A stretch of DNA of 64,000 bases from Desmodus rotundus (taxonomy: Eukaryota; Chordata; Mammalia; Chiroptera; Phyllostomidae): contig NC_071392.1 of assembly GCF_022682495.2 (NCBI RefSeq), forward strand, positions 52,167,459-52,231,458, in the 5' to 3' direction. Positions 34,930 to 44,192 of the stretch are shown here, piece by piece. The notes under the pieces were generated by a model, which saw only the letters and a list, made by a program, of their open reading frames with translations, searched no databases and was not told the origin of the DNA. The translations under genes were made by a program, and so were the position numbers. How positions within the stretch are numbered: the first letter of the stretch is position 1; each line of letters begins with the position of its first letter.

Positions 34930-35090
34930 CTATGAGCATCTCCACCTAGCCCTGTAGCCCACAGTACCCACAGGGGATAACCTCCCATCTTACAGACCAA
35001 GCACTCAGCTGTTGTAGTGGTTTGCCTTAGTCATACAGGGTATAGCAAAGCCTAGATTTCACTCCCAAGTCTTCAGATCCCAAATGAACA
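34930..35090 (-). mobile_element. MIR SINE relic
   Basis: CCTCCCATCTTACAGACCAA-GCACTCAG, GTTTGCCTTAGTCATACAGG and ATTTCACTCCCAAGTCTTC: complement of MIR, diverged. Confidence 0.5.
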
Positions 35091-35875
35091 ATTCTTGCTA
35101 TTATGTCTCAGCTGTATTTGGTGGATTTTCCCCCCTTGAAAGACTGTAACTCATCTTCAACTTCCTGTGATGTACCCTGTCATTCCAGATATCATATTTT
35201 CCATAGATACTCTGATGCTGTTGTTGGCTGTGTGTATAATACATAGACCAACAAAGCTCTCATTATTTGCAGGTGACATGATACTGTACATAAAGAACCC
35301 TAAGGACTCCACCAAAAAACTACTAGAATTGCTAAATGAATTCAATAAAGTAACAGGATACAAAGTTAATATTTATAAATCAGTTGCATTTTTTATACCA
35401 ATCATGAAATATCAGAAAGGGAAACTAAGAAAACAAATCCATTTACATTGCATCAAAAAATAAAAATAAAATAAAATACCTAGGAATACAAATTTAACAA
35501 AGGAGGTAAAAGACCTATACTCAGAAAACTATAAAGCACCAAAAAAAGGAAAAGAAATAAAAAATATATAAATAAATGGAAGCATATACCATGTTCATGG
35601 ATAAGAATATTATTAAAATGTCCATACTACCTAAAGCAATCTATAGATTCAGTGCAATGACTATTAAAATACCAAAAATGAAATTAAATGAGGGAGGAAC
35701 CAAGATGGCGGCGTAGGTAGACACACTGCGCCTCCTCACACAACCAGAACTGACAGAGAATCGAACAGCAAGGGGGACCGACACCAGGGAAATAGAAAAT
35801 AAACATTCATCCAGACTGGTAGGAGGGGCGGAGACGGGCACCAGGGTGGAGAGGACTTGCGTGGCTGTGGCGGGA

Positions 35876-36055
35876 CTGAGACTGGCGGAGTGTGGGACAA
35901 ATGGCGCAGGCAGTCCAAGCACTAGCAGACCCTGCGGCCCCACATTTGCACAGATAAACCCAGAGGGCCAGACTCAGAGTGGTGGAGAACAGGGCAGGCA
36001 GAGCAGCGGGTAGCACCCTGCGGCACCACATTTGCCCACAGATAAACCAGATGAA
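35876..36055 (+). repeat. two tandem ~86-bp units in HAL1 5'UTR
   Basis: CCTGCGGCCCCACATTTGCA-CAGATAAACC (CACATTT at 35941) recurs as CCTGCGGCACCACATTTGCC-CACAGATAAACC (CACATTT at 36027), period 86. Flanking GGAGTGTGGGACAAATGGCG and GGTGGAGAACAGGGCAGGCA also correspond. Same arrangement as in the minus-strand HAL1. Confidence 0.7.
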
Positions 36056-36453
36056 CGGCAGGCAGCGAGGCAGACCGCGCAACCCAGGGCTCCAGCTCAG
36101 GGAAATAAAGCCTCAAACCTCTGATTGAAAGCGCCCCTGGGGGTTGGGGCAGCAGCAGGAGAGACTCCCAGCCTCACAGGAGAGGTCGCTGGAGAGACCC
36201 ACAGGGGCCTAGAGTGTGCACAGGCCCACTTACTCGGGAACCAGCACCAGAGGGGCCCAGTTTGATTGTGGGTATCAGAGTGAAAGATTGAAATCTGGAG
36301 GAGAGTGAGGCGGGCACCATTGCTCCCACTCGGCCCCTCCCCCACGTACAGCGTCACAGCGCGCAGCGACCAGCATTACCCCGCCCCGGTGAACACCTAA
36401 GGCTCCGCCCCTTAAAGTAACAGACATGCGAAGACAAACAAACAAACAAAAAA

Positions 36454-37170
36454 ATGTCCCAAATGACAGAACACTTCAAAGCTCCAGAAAAAATACAACT
36501 AAGCGAGGAAGAGATAGCCAAACTATCGGATGCACAGTTCAAAGCACTGGTTATCAATATGCTCACAGACTTGGTTGAATCTGTTCGAAAAACAGATGAA
36601 AAAATGAAGCCTATGCTAAGAGAAACAAAGGAAAATGTACAGGGAACCAATAGTGATGCGAAGGAAACTGGGACTCAAATCAATGGTATGGACCAGAAGG
36701 AAGAAACAAACATCCAACCAGAAAAGAATGAAGAAACAAGAACCTGGAAAAATGAGGAGAGGCTTAGGAACCTCCAGGACACCTTGAAACGTTCCAACAT
36801 CCGAATTATAGGGGTGCCAGAAGGAGAAGAGGAAGAACAAAAAATTGAAAACTTATTTGAACAAATAATGGAGAACTTCCCCGACCTGGCAAAGGAAATA
36901 GACTTCTGGGAAGTCCAGGAAGCTCAGAGAGTCCCAAAGAAGCTGGACCCAAGGAGGAACACACCAAGGCACATCATCATTACATTACCCAAGATTAAAC
37001 GCAAGGACCTACATCCAAGATCACTGTATCCAGCAAAGCTATCATTTAGAATGGAAGGGAAGATAAAGTGCTTCTCAGATAAGGTCAGGTTAAAGAAGCT
37101 CATCATCACCAAGCCCTTATTATATGAAATGTTAAAGGGAGTTACCTGTGAAAAAGAAGATCAAAAATAG
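36454..37170 (+). CDS. HAL1 ORF1, L1-type RNA-binding protein (internally deleted)
   Basis: Complete open frame of 238 codons from ATG at 36454 (MSQMTEHFKAPEKIQLSEEE) to a stop at 37168-37170. The L1 ORF1 family makes a trimeric RNA chaperone that coats element RNA. Seen here: a charged, likely coiled-coil N-terminal half (about residues 15-110), an RRM-like domain from SNIRIIGVPEG (114-124) to TPRHIIITLPK (170-180), and the last part of the C-terminal domain, YPAKLSFRMEGKIKCFSDK (192-210) to YEMLKG (224-229). Family length is nearer 290-340. Against the other HAL1, 47 residues are missing in frame at residue 184, removing the RLSADFSKETLQARRGW stretch, whose first arginine corresponds to one needed for RNA binding in human ORF1p. 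So the frame is open, but the product is probably poorly functional. Expression would come from the HAL1 5'UTR promoter, if any remains. Not a host gene. Confidence 0.6.
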   Translation: MSQMTEHFKAPEKIQLSEEEIAKLSDAQFKALVINMLTDLVESVRKTDEKMKPMLRETKENVQGTNSDAKETGTQINGMDQKEETNIQPEKNEETRTWKNEERLRNLQDTLKRSNIRIIGVPEGEEEEQKIENLFEQIMENFPDLAKEIDFWEVQEAQRVPKKLDPRRNTPRHIIITLPKIKRKDLHPRSLYPAKLSFRMEGKIKCFSDKVRLKKLIITKPLLYEMLKGVTCEKEDQK

Positions 37171-38642
37171 GAACAGTAAAAATGACAGCAAACTCACAGT
37201 TATTAACGACCACACATAAAACAAAAACGAGAGCAAACTAGGCAAACAACTAGAACATGAGGGTTGTCAATAAGGGAGTGGGAGGGGGAGAGGGGGGTAA
37301 AGGTACAGAGAATAAGTAGCATAAATGATAGGTGGAAAATAGACAGGGGGAGGGTAAAAATAGTGTAGGAAATGTAGAAGCCAAAGAACTTGTAAGTATG
37401 ACCCATGGACATGAACTATGGGGGGGGAATGTGGGAGGGAGGGGGGTGGGCAGGATGGAGTGGAGTGGGGGGGAGAATGGGACAACTGTAATAGCATAAT
37501 CAATAAATATATTTTTTAAAAAATACCAAAAATATATATGGTGCCACAAGAAACTCTGAATAGCCTCAGCAGTATTGAGAAAGAGGAACAAATTTGGGGG
37601 TATCACACTGCTTGATATCAAACTATGCTACAAGGCCATAGCCATAATAATCAAAATAACATAGTCCTGTCATGAAACAGACATATAGATCAGTGGTACA
37701 GAATACAGAAATAAACCCACACCCTTATGGTCAATTAATAGCTGAAAAAGGAGGCAAGAACATACAATGGAGTAAAGACAATCTATTCAATAAATAGAGT
37801 TGGGAAAATTGGACAGATATGTGTGAAAAAAATGAAACTAGACCCATTCCTTACACCTTATACATGAATAAACTCATAATGGATTAAACAATTAAATGTA
37901 AGACTTGAACTATAAAAATCCTAGAAGAAAACATAGACAGTACAATTTCAGACATCTCTCACAGCAATTTTTTCCTTATATATCTCCTCGGACAAAGAAA
38001 ATAAAAGAAAAAAATAAACAAATGGGATTACATTAAACTAAATAGTTTTTGCACAGCAAAGAATGCACCAAAGAAACAAAGAGACAACTGACTAAATGGG
38101 AGAACATATGCACCAATAATAACTCTGATAAGGGGTTAATATGCAAAGTTTATAAAGAACTCATACTACTCAACACCAAAAAAAAATAAATAAATCCAAT
38201 TTAAAAAAATGGGCAGAGGATCTGAATGTCCAAAGAGAACATACAGATGGCCAATAGACATATGAAAAGTTACTCAATGTCACTAATCATCAGAGAAATG
38301 CAAATCAAAACAACAATGAGGTACCACCTCACACTTGTCAGAATGGCTATCATCAATAAATTGCAAATGACAAGTGTTGGAGAGGATGTGGAGAAAAGGG
38401 AACCCAGGTGCTCTGTTGGGAATGCAGATTGTTGAAGCCACTTTGGCGGACAGTATGGCATTTCCTCGAAAGAGTAAAAATGGATCTGCCTTAGGCCCCA
38501 GTGATTCTATTTCTGGGGATTTATCTGAAGAAACCCAAAACACTAATTTAAAAGAATATATGCACCCCTGTGTTCATTGCAGCATTATTTATAATACCTA
38601 AGTGTCCATCAATAGACAAATGGATAAAAAAGCTGTAGTATA

Positions 38643-39307
38643 TGAGATCTGTTCAGAAAATGTCCAACCATTGTTAATATAACAAGAATGATTTGTGCAA
38701 CATCAATGTGACCTGACAGCCAAGGAGAGTGGACTGGAATGCACATGCATGAACAATGATAGTCAGAGCAGTAGATGCCATTCAGGAAGCATGTGCACTG
38801 TGTGGCCATTGCATTCTAAATGACTGAGCAAGTAGAGCAATGAATCTGCATCAGATTTTGCATTAGGTGTGAACATTCCTCCACAGAAGCTTTTTGGATG
38901 ATTCAGAACACCGCAGCTATGAGCTCCTGGTGATTGGTAACCTCACAATGACTACATACCCTCTTGTACATCACATCTTGTGCAGAGAGTTTTTGGTGAA
39001 ACATCAAATCACCCAGGTGATTCAGCCCTCCTTCAGCCCAGATTTGGTGCCCTGCAACTTCTGGCTTTTCCCAAAATTAAAATCACCTTTGAAAAGGAAG
39101 AGATTTCAGACCATCAGTGAGATTCAGGAAAATATGACAGGGCAGCTGATGTCAATTGGGAGAACTGTGTGAGGTCCCAAGGTGCCTACTTCGAAGAGAA
39201 CTGAGGCATCATTGTCCTACATACAATGTTTCTTGTATCTTGTATCTTCTTCAGTACCTGTCTCTATTTTTCATATTACATGGCTGATACCTTCGGGACA
39301 GACCTTG
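38643..39307 (+). mobile_element. mariner element, internally deleted
   Basis: Inverted ends: left TGAGATCTGTTCAGAAAATG-TCC, and the reverse complement of the right end CAAGGTCTGTCCCGAAGGTA-TC, continuing for about 30 bases (CAACCATTGTTAATAT / CAGCCATGTAATAT). TA flanks both sides (38641-38642 and 39308-39309), the mariner target rule. At 665 bp it is about half the usual ~1.3 kb, and only the 3' part of the transposase remains. It interrupts the old L1 within its ORF2 end. Confidence 0.85.
38894..39172 (+). pseudogene. mariner transposase C-terminal remnant
   Basis: 92-codon frame with REFLVKHQITQVIQPSFSPD-LVP and CNFWLFPKLKSPLKRKRFQT, the C-terminal catalytic region of mariner transposases (YSPDLAP-type motif with the third catalytic aspartate, then a C-D-FWLF-type block, here C-N-FWLF). 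The first aspartate region, DNA-binding helix-turn-helix domains and start are deleted; the second (HDNA-type) motif is unrecognisable. Cannot be active. Confidence 0.8.
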
Positions 39308-39865
39308 TATATATGCAATGGTATATTACCCAGCTATAAAAAAGAATGAAATCTTACCATTTGCAACAGCGTAGATGGAACTAGAGGCCATTATGCTCAG
39401 TGAAATATGTCAGTCAGAGAAAAAATTTCCATATGTTTCACGTACGTGTGGAATCTAAAGAACAAAATAAATGAACAAATTTGAAACAGACTCATAGATA
39501 TAGAGAGAGAACTGGTGGTTTCCAGAGAAGGAGAGATTTGGGGGACTGGGAGAAAGAGGTAAAGGGACTAAGAAGCACAAATGGGTAGCTATGAATAGTC
39601 ACATGGAAGTAATGCATAGGAAATATAGACAATAATAGTGTGAAAGCTATGTATGGTACCAGTTGGGATACTGTAAATATCAAGGTGAACATAATGTAAA
39701 TTTTATGATTGCCTAAGCTGTACACCTAAAACCAACACATAATAATAATAAAAAAAGAAAGCATGGTTTGTATGGGCACACATTTATCTTATTTACCTAT
39801 GAGATGGGTCTCTGTGCCACATCACATAAACTCAAAGAGCTGTGACCCAGGCCAAGGATTTTTTT

Positions 39866-39985
39866 CTTTCTTTTTTTATTGTTGTTCAAGTACAGTTGTT
39901 TCCATTTATCCCCAATCCCAGCCATCCCCACCTCCCACCCTCGATCCTATCCCCCTTTGGCTTTGGATTACAAAAATATTCCTGT
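39866..39985 (-). mobile_element. L1 3'UTR stub
   Basis: T-rich start (CTTTCTTTTTTTATTGTTGT), then CAAGTACAGTTGTTTCCATT and CCTCCCACCCTCGATCCTAT: the complement of a young L1 3' end, truncated after about 120 bases. Confidence 0.7.
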
Positions 39986-40849
39986 AACAAGATGGCTGGG
40001 GCACACATGGTTTATAACATCATTTCTTCATGTGTTTGTTTTAGTACCACAGCATATTTTAGTCTTACTGTCAAATTAGGAGAAAATCAACAAGACCACC
40101 CACAACAAAGATGGTATTGTAACAGCAACCTCATGTTCCATATATGGCATGTCTTTTCAGGTATGCTCAACTTGCTCTCAAACAAAGTCTCCTGGCCTCC
40201 CCTTGAACATTCCTGATGATGGGAGTTTATTACTTTGGACAGATCAGGTTGTTAGAAAGTTCTCCTTTGTATTACTCTGAAATTGTCTTCCCTGAAACCT
40301 TCACTCATTGGCCATAACTCATCTGTTGACATCAGCATTTCCCAAAGTGTGCCTTGAGGATACTAATTAGTTCCATGGAATGTTAAGAAACATTATATTT
40401 TATAAAGAGTGTCTTGTGTTCAAATAAGAATAAAAATCATAACTTAAAAGATGTCAAAAGGGTCTGCTTGCCTGCAGACTTTGAGAGCCCTTAATAAAGA
40501 AGGCTGTGAATCTCTGTGAGGAGTGCCCACAGACATTCTTCTGACCTCAGCATCACATTTTTTATAGAGCAGTTCTCAAAATCAATAACCCAATGAGCAA
40601 TGTTTGCAAATAGTTATGCAAATAAACATAAATAACTCTACTTTTCCTTCCACATACAGCTCTCCAAGTATCTCAAGAAAATTCCAAGGAAGATAAATTA
40701 TAAATCCTGGTTAAGTACCCTCATTTCCTAGAGGATTATACCTGTGATAATGTTTCACACCTCCTCAACATCCTGGACTCTCTTCTCTAGATTCTTCTTT
40801 CAATACATTGTAACTTTTAGAAAGCACAAGTTGAAGCAGAACTCCAAAT
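39986..40849. other. mostly unrecognised
   Basis: 40345-40520 (ATTTCCCAAAGTGTGCCTTG, TTCCATGGAATGTTAAGAAA) resembles a MER/hAT-type relic but could not be assigned. No gene. Confidence 0.35.
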
Positions 40850-41010
40850 TTGTAGTTGCTGCTGGCTGTGCTATGCATCCTCTCTATGCCTCAATTTCCT
40901 CACATAAAAATGGGGAAAGTTATAATCTACTAACCTCACTGAGTCATTTTGAAGCTTAAATGTGTTAATGTATGTAAAGTACTATGTAAGTGTCTGCTAT
41001 GTGCTGGGTT
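40850..41010 (+). mobile_element. MIR SINE relic
   Basis: CTATGCCTCAATTTCCTCAC-ATAAAAATGGGG, then AAATGTGTTAATGTATGTAA-AGTACTATG and TGTGCTGGG. Confidence 0.7.
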
Positions 41011-41167
41011 TTTTTTTTTTTTAAATCTTATCTTCTGTTTTGGGCCTATTCCCTCTTAAATATGTTTTGGTCATGTCTTTCCCATTCAGACTCCAGAAGA
41101 CACACAGAGAGAACGCATTGGGTCAATCATATAATGATCTAAATCTTACCTATCTGAGGTCCCTCTT

Positions 41168-41320
41168 TGGTTCTCAAGAGCCTGGCTACTCCAACATCAC
41201 CTGGAAACTGTTTAAAAATGAACAATCTCAGACCCCAGCCCAGATCTTCTGAGTCAGACCTTGCATTTTCTCAAGATCTCCAGGTGATTTGTGGGTACAA
41301 GAATTGAGAAGTGCTGGCCT
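41168..41320 (+). mobile_element. MER5-like hAT relic
   Basis: GGTTCTCAAGAGCCTGGCTA, ACATCACCTGGAAACTGTTT-AAAAATG, CAGACCCCAGCCCAGATCTT, CTCCAGGTGATTTGTGGGTA, and AGAATTGAGAAGTGCTGG match the MER5 layout with inverted ends. Confidence 0.75.
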
Positions 41321-41699
41321 AGAGGGTACACACAGCACTGAACTTCGCCATTCCTCAGGGCGCTCAGCCCAGGACTCTGCACTCAGCAGGAGCTCATTGT
41401 GGATTTCTAGCATCAGTGTTTATTAACTGAATTTGTATGAAACCTGTTAGTAGAAGGACTGCTGATTGGGAGATTCTGACTTCAAAGGCATGCAGAGGGT
41501 AGATGGAAGGGGGCTTGCCTCATACAAATTACTACAATTTGCTTAAATAAAATCAAAGAGCAGATAGGGTTTTAAACATTAATAAATAAAGACCCAGCTT
41601 TTGAATTATCTTTTTTAAAATTGTTTTTAATTACTTAATCTCTTTTGATTACAATCAAAGCTTTACATTGTGAGAAATAATGTTAACAATTCAGTGGAT
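41321..41699. other. unrecognised sequence
   Basis: No gene or clear repeat. Confidence 0.35.
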
Positions 41700-41960
41700 T
41701 ATCTATCCTTAGAGGCAATAAGATCTACTGTCAAGACCATGATCTTTGCATTGAGATAGACCTGAATTCAAAGTTCAGCTCCAGCTCTTACCAGCTGTGG
41801 GTAAATCACCTCACCTCTCTGAGCTTCTGTGTCCTCATCTGTAACAGATAATGCCTATCTCATAGACCTAAGAAGAATAAATGAATGCAATACATATAGA
41901 ACTTCTAGCATAATGACTCACATGTAAAGGCATTCAACAAATATCGGCTCCTTACTGCCT
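41700..41960 (+). mobile_element. MIR SINE, near complete
   Basis: GACCATGATCTTTGCATTGA, GACCTGAATTCAAAGTTCAG-CTCCAGCTC, TCACCTCACCTCTCTGAGCT, CCTCATCTGTAACAGATAAT, and ATTCAACAAATATCGG. All parts of the MIR order are present. Confidence 0.85.
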
Positions 41961-42289
41961 CATGACCTACCAACTTTCTCATCATGAAAACCATAATAAA
42001 GGGGGAAATCAAAAGATTTTTTAGATGACACCCATCCAGTTCCTAAGTTTGCAGCCCATCATTGAAGCATGGATCATGAACCATCTGTCCTACGGTGCCT
42101 GCAATCATCACAATGAGCAAAGGGACAAATTTCCAGTCGCTTCTCCAATTATCCACAATAGAGACCACATGATGAAAAAGCAGGCGAATTAGCATTCTAT
42201 GTGGATGCTGATAACACCAGATACTTCATAGAATTATAGTGTCTGGCTCATAAGAGGTGCTCAGTCAATGTTTTAAAATTTATCTATCA
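41961..42289. other. unrecognised sequence
   Basis: No gene or clear repeat. Confidence 0.35.
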
Positions 42290-42540
42290 ATGGGTGGATG
42301 AAATTCATAATTATACAGCCTTAGAGGACATCTAGTCCAAGCCCCAATCCTATTCAGCTATGCTTCCATTCAGGTGGTCACACAGTCTCTGCCTATAGTT
42401 CTCCAGCAATAGGTACTTAGTGCTTCTCAAGGTGGCACATTTCATTTTGATACTCAAATTATTAAGCCTTTATCTTCATTTTGAGCTCAAACTCCACCTT
42501 CCTCTAGCTTCCAAACATTGCTCTTGACCTTGACCTAAAC
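42290..42540 (+). mobile_element. CR1/L3-like LINE relic
   Basis: TAGAGGACATCTAGTCCAAG-CCCC, AGGTGGCACATTTCATTTTG and TTGAGCTCAAACTCCACCTT-CCTCTAGCTTCC recall the mammalian L3/CR1 3' region. Very diverged. Confidence 0.4.
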
Positions 42541-42973
42541 TAGAACTGCACTACCTAAATATAAGCACTTTTTTTTTGAACATCTTACAATAAGTTGACA
42601 GCACTCAGGCCTCCATTTTCTGTTCATCATTCCCCCCATAATCTCTTTCACTTTGGCTCCTCCCTCCAACTACCTTGGTAGACACTACTGTTGGTTCTGC
42701 CTGTCCACAGGTTCTTCCTTCAAACCCAGCATCACCCTGCACAGGCCACACTTACAAAGGTCACTCAACAACCCCCAAATTGGAAACTAGACAGCAAAGA
42801 TCAGAAGGGCTGGTATATCCTTGGTTTGGATTCCATGCCAGCTATTAAACCACCTACCACCACATGACCACTTCATAGCTATGTCAAATTCTTGGGTTAT
42901 AATCAGCTAAAATCTTTTGTTTGTTTCATATGCATTGCTATTAAGCCGAGTTTTCCTGGTCTTATATTTGCAG
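42541..42973. other. unrecognised sequence
   Basis: No gene or clear repeat. Confidence 0.35.
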
Positions 42974-42981
42974 AACATTTT

Positions 42982-43637
42982 TTTTCTTTTTTTAACCTAA
43001 AAGTAGGAGTTTGTTTTATTGAGACCCACATCAAAGACTGTTAAAGTCTTTTAGCATTTTGATTCAGTTGTGAAAAGTATTAGCTATCATTTTTCGTTGG
43101 TATGTCTATCAGTGATCTAGTTCCTGACTTTTGCAATTTTAGTACGGCTGTTGGTCACTCAATAGCATTAAAATGGTCTTTTTAAAAAATGTAAATAATC
43201 ATTTTAACAGTTTTCTTCAATAATCTGAATTTATGGTTTGAAACAGTTAACCCTGCTTTTGATAGTCCATTAGAACACATACCATAGCCTCACAAGATAA
43301 AATCTAGGTCACTTACAGTTAGAGATGCTACATTTCCATTATTATTTGAGTTTGGGGCAATCCTTGGGGGGCTTATTATGTCCTCTCTGGACTGTGTTCC
43401 TCAATTTTGCTGTCAGCAGTGTGAACAGTGTTACTGTTAAGCCATCTTAGCTTAACAGCATGGCCTTGGGCCTTCGTAGTAACCACCAATAAGCCCCAGT
43501 GACACTTAAAAAGAATAAGCATAAGAGTCATAACAATAAAATGTAAACCCACTCCCTTTCATTACAAATCATCAAATTAAACAACATTCAAAGTTAGAAA
43601 ACAAATATGACCTAAGGAAAAGTGTATTTTGTAACAT
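42982..43637 (-). pseudogene. probable retrocopy of an mRNA 3'UTR
   Basis: Read on the minus strand, the segment ends with a polyadenylation signal AATAAA (complement TTTATT at 43015-43020), about 20 bases later an A tract (T run 42981-42993), and is bounded by the direct repeat AACATTTT (42974-42981 and 43638-43645). That is the layout of an L1-mobilised mRNA copy. No reading frame was recognised, so only a 3'UTR seems to have been copied; the parent gene is unknown to me. It carries a 9-bp perfect hairpin at 43434-43458. The 8-bp repeat partly overlaps the T run, which weakens the boundary. Confidence 0.4.
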
Positions 43638-43645
43638 AACATTTT

Positions 43646-44033
43646 AACAAATTTATTTTTAATTCTTTTTTATATACAAGGTTTGTTTGTTTTTTAATTC
43701 ATTTCATATTTTGTGTTGTCAGTTTCCACTTTCATGTTAGTTTGTCTCCTCATTGGTGAACTGCCTGACTTGCTCTTTGCAACTCCCACCCCTTGGGCTT
43801 CCCATCCACATCCATCCACACCCATCTGCTTTCAGGATCCAAATCTCACTCCCAGGATTCTTGTCGCTGCAGTGAGTCAATTTCCATTGGTCAACATTCA
43901 CCTTGAGCATATCCCTGGAGCAGGGTTTAAAACTTAAGGCTGCCTGGGCAAGTCTCTCCACCAAGTCACTCTCCTACAGAATTTTTCCTTTGAGATATTT
44001 GCTCTTATCTTCCAGATTCTAAACATGGCTGTC
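43646..44033. other. unrecognised sequence
   Basis: No gene or clear repeat. Confidence 0.35.
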
Positions 44034-44192
44034 CTTCTTTCTTTTCTTTTCCTTTTTCCTTTATTTTTATTGTTGATACTATTACAGATGTACACAGACT
44101 GGTACATCCAGTGTGGAAAACAATATAGAGTTTTCTTAAAAAATTAAAAATGGAACTGCCTTTTGAACCAGTGATGCCACTTCTGGAAATAT
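44034..44192 (-). mobile_element. short L1 with inverted 5' part
   Basis: Minus-strand L1 tail and 3'UTR end (TTTATTTTTATTGTTGATAC-TATTACAGATG, to about 44091) are joined directly to plus-strand ORF2 sequence (CAGACTGGTACATCCAGTGT, ATTAAAAATGGAACTGCC, CCAGTGATGCCACTTCTGG, to 44192). A 3' end followed by an inverted internal piece is the signature of twin priming. No target duplication could be fixed. Confidence 0.7.

Larger units (their letters stand above)
35693..37519 (+). mobile_element. HAL1 ('half-L1') with intact ORF1
   Basis: Plus-strand copy of the element at 2.1-4.1 kb, about 1.83 kb. Order: 5'UTR starting GGGAGGAACCAAGATGGCGG (YY1-like AAGATGGCGGC at 35702-35712), two tandem ~86-bp units, a 238-codon ORF1 (36454-37170), then straight into a G-rich 3'UTR ending GACAACTGTAATAGCATAAT-CAATAAA and a poor A tail. 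No ORF2. AAAATACCAAAAT-type direct repeats (14 bases, 35666-35679 and 37520-37533) mark the insertion, but 12 extra bases (GAAATTAAATGA) lie between the left repeat and the element's 5' end, possibly untemplated. It sits inside ORF2 of an older same-strand L1. Relative to the other copy it lacks 141 bases of ORF1 in frame. Confidence 0.85.
35250..39757 (+). mobile_element. old L1, split by HAL1 and mariner
   Basis: One plus-strand L1 in three pieces: 35250-35692 (ORF2, including [19 protein letters not shown], where the catalytic FADD has become FAGD), 37520-38642 (ORF2 continued, for example ACAAATGGGATTACATTAAA and AATGCAAATCAAAACAACAA) and 39308-39757 (end of ORF2 and 3'UTR with GATTGCCTAAGCTGTACACC-TAAAACC and tail). 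The order and reading direction run on across both interruptions, so both inserts are younger than this L1. About 2.0 kb of L1 remains, 5'-truncated in ORF2, with no open ORF2. Confidence 0.85.

Noticed and set aside
35641..36357. Minus-strand open frames of 60-100 codons
   Set aside because: Same reason: antisense to the GC-rich 5'UTR of the second HAL1.
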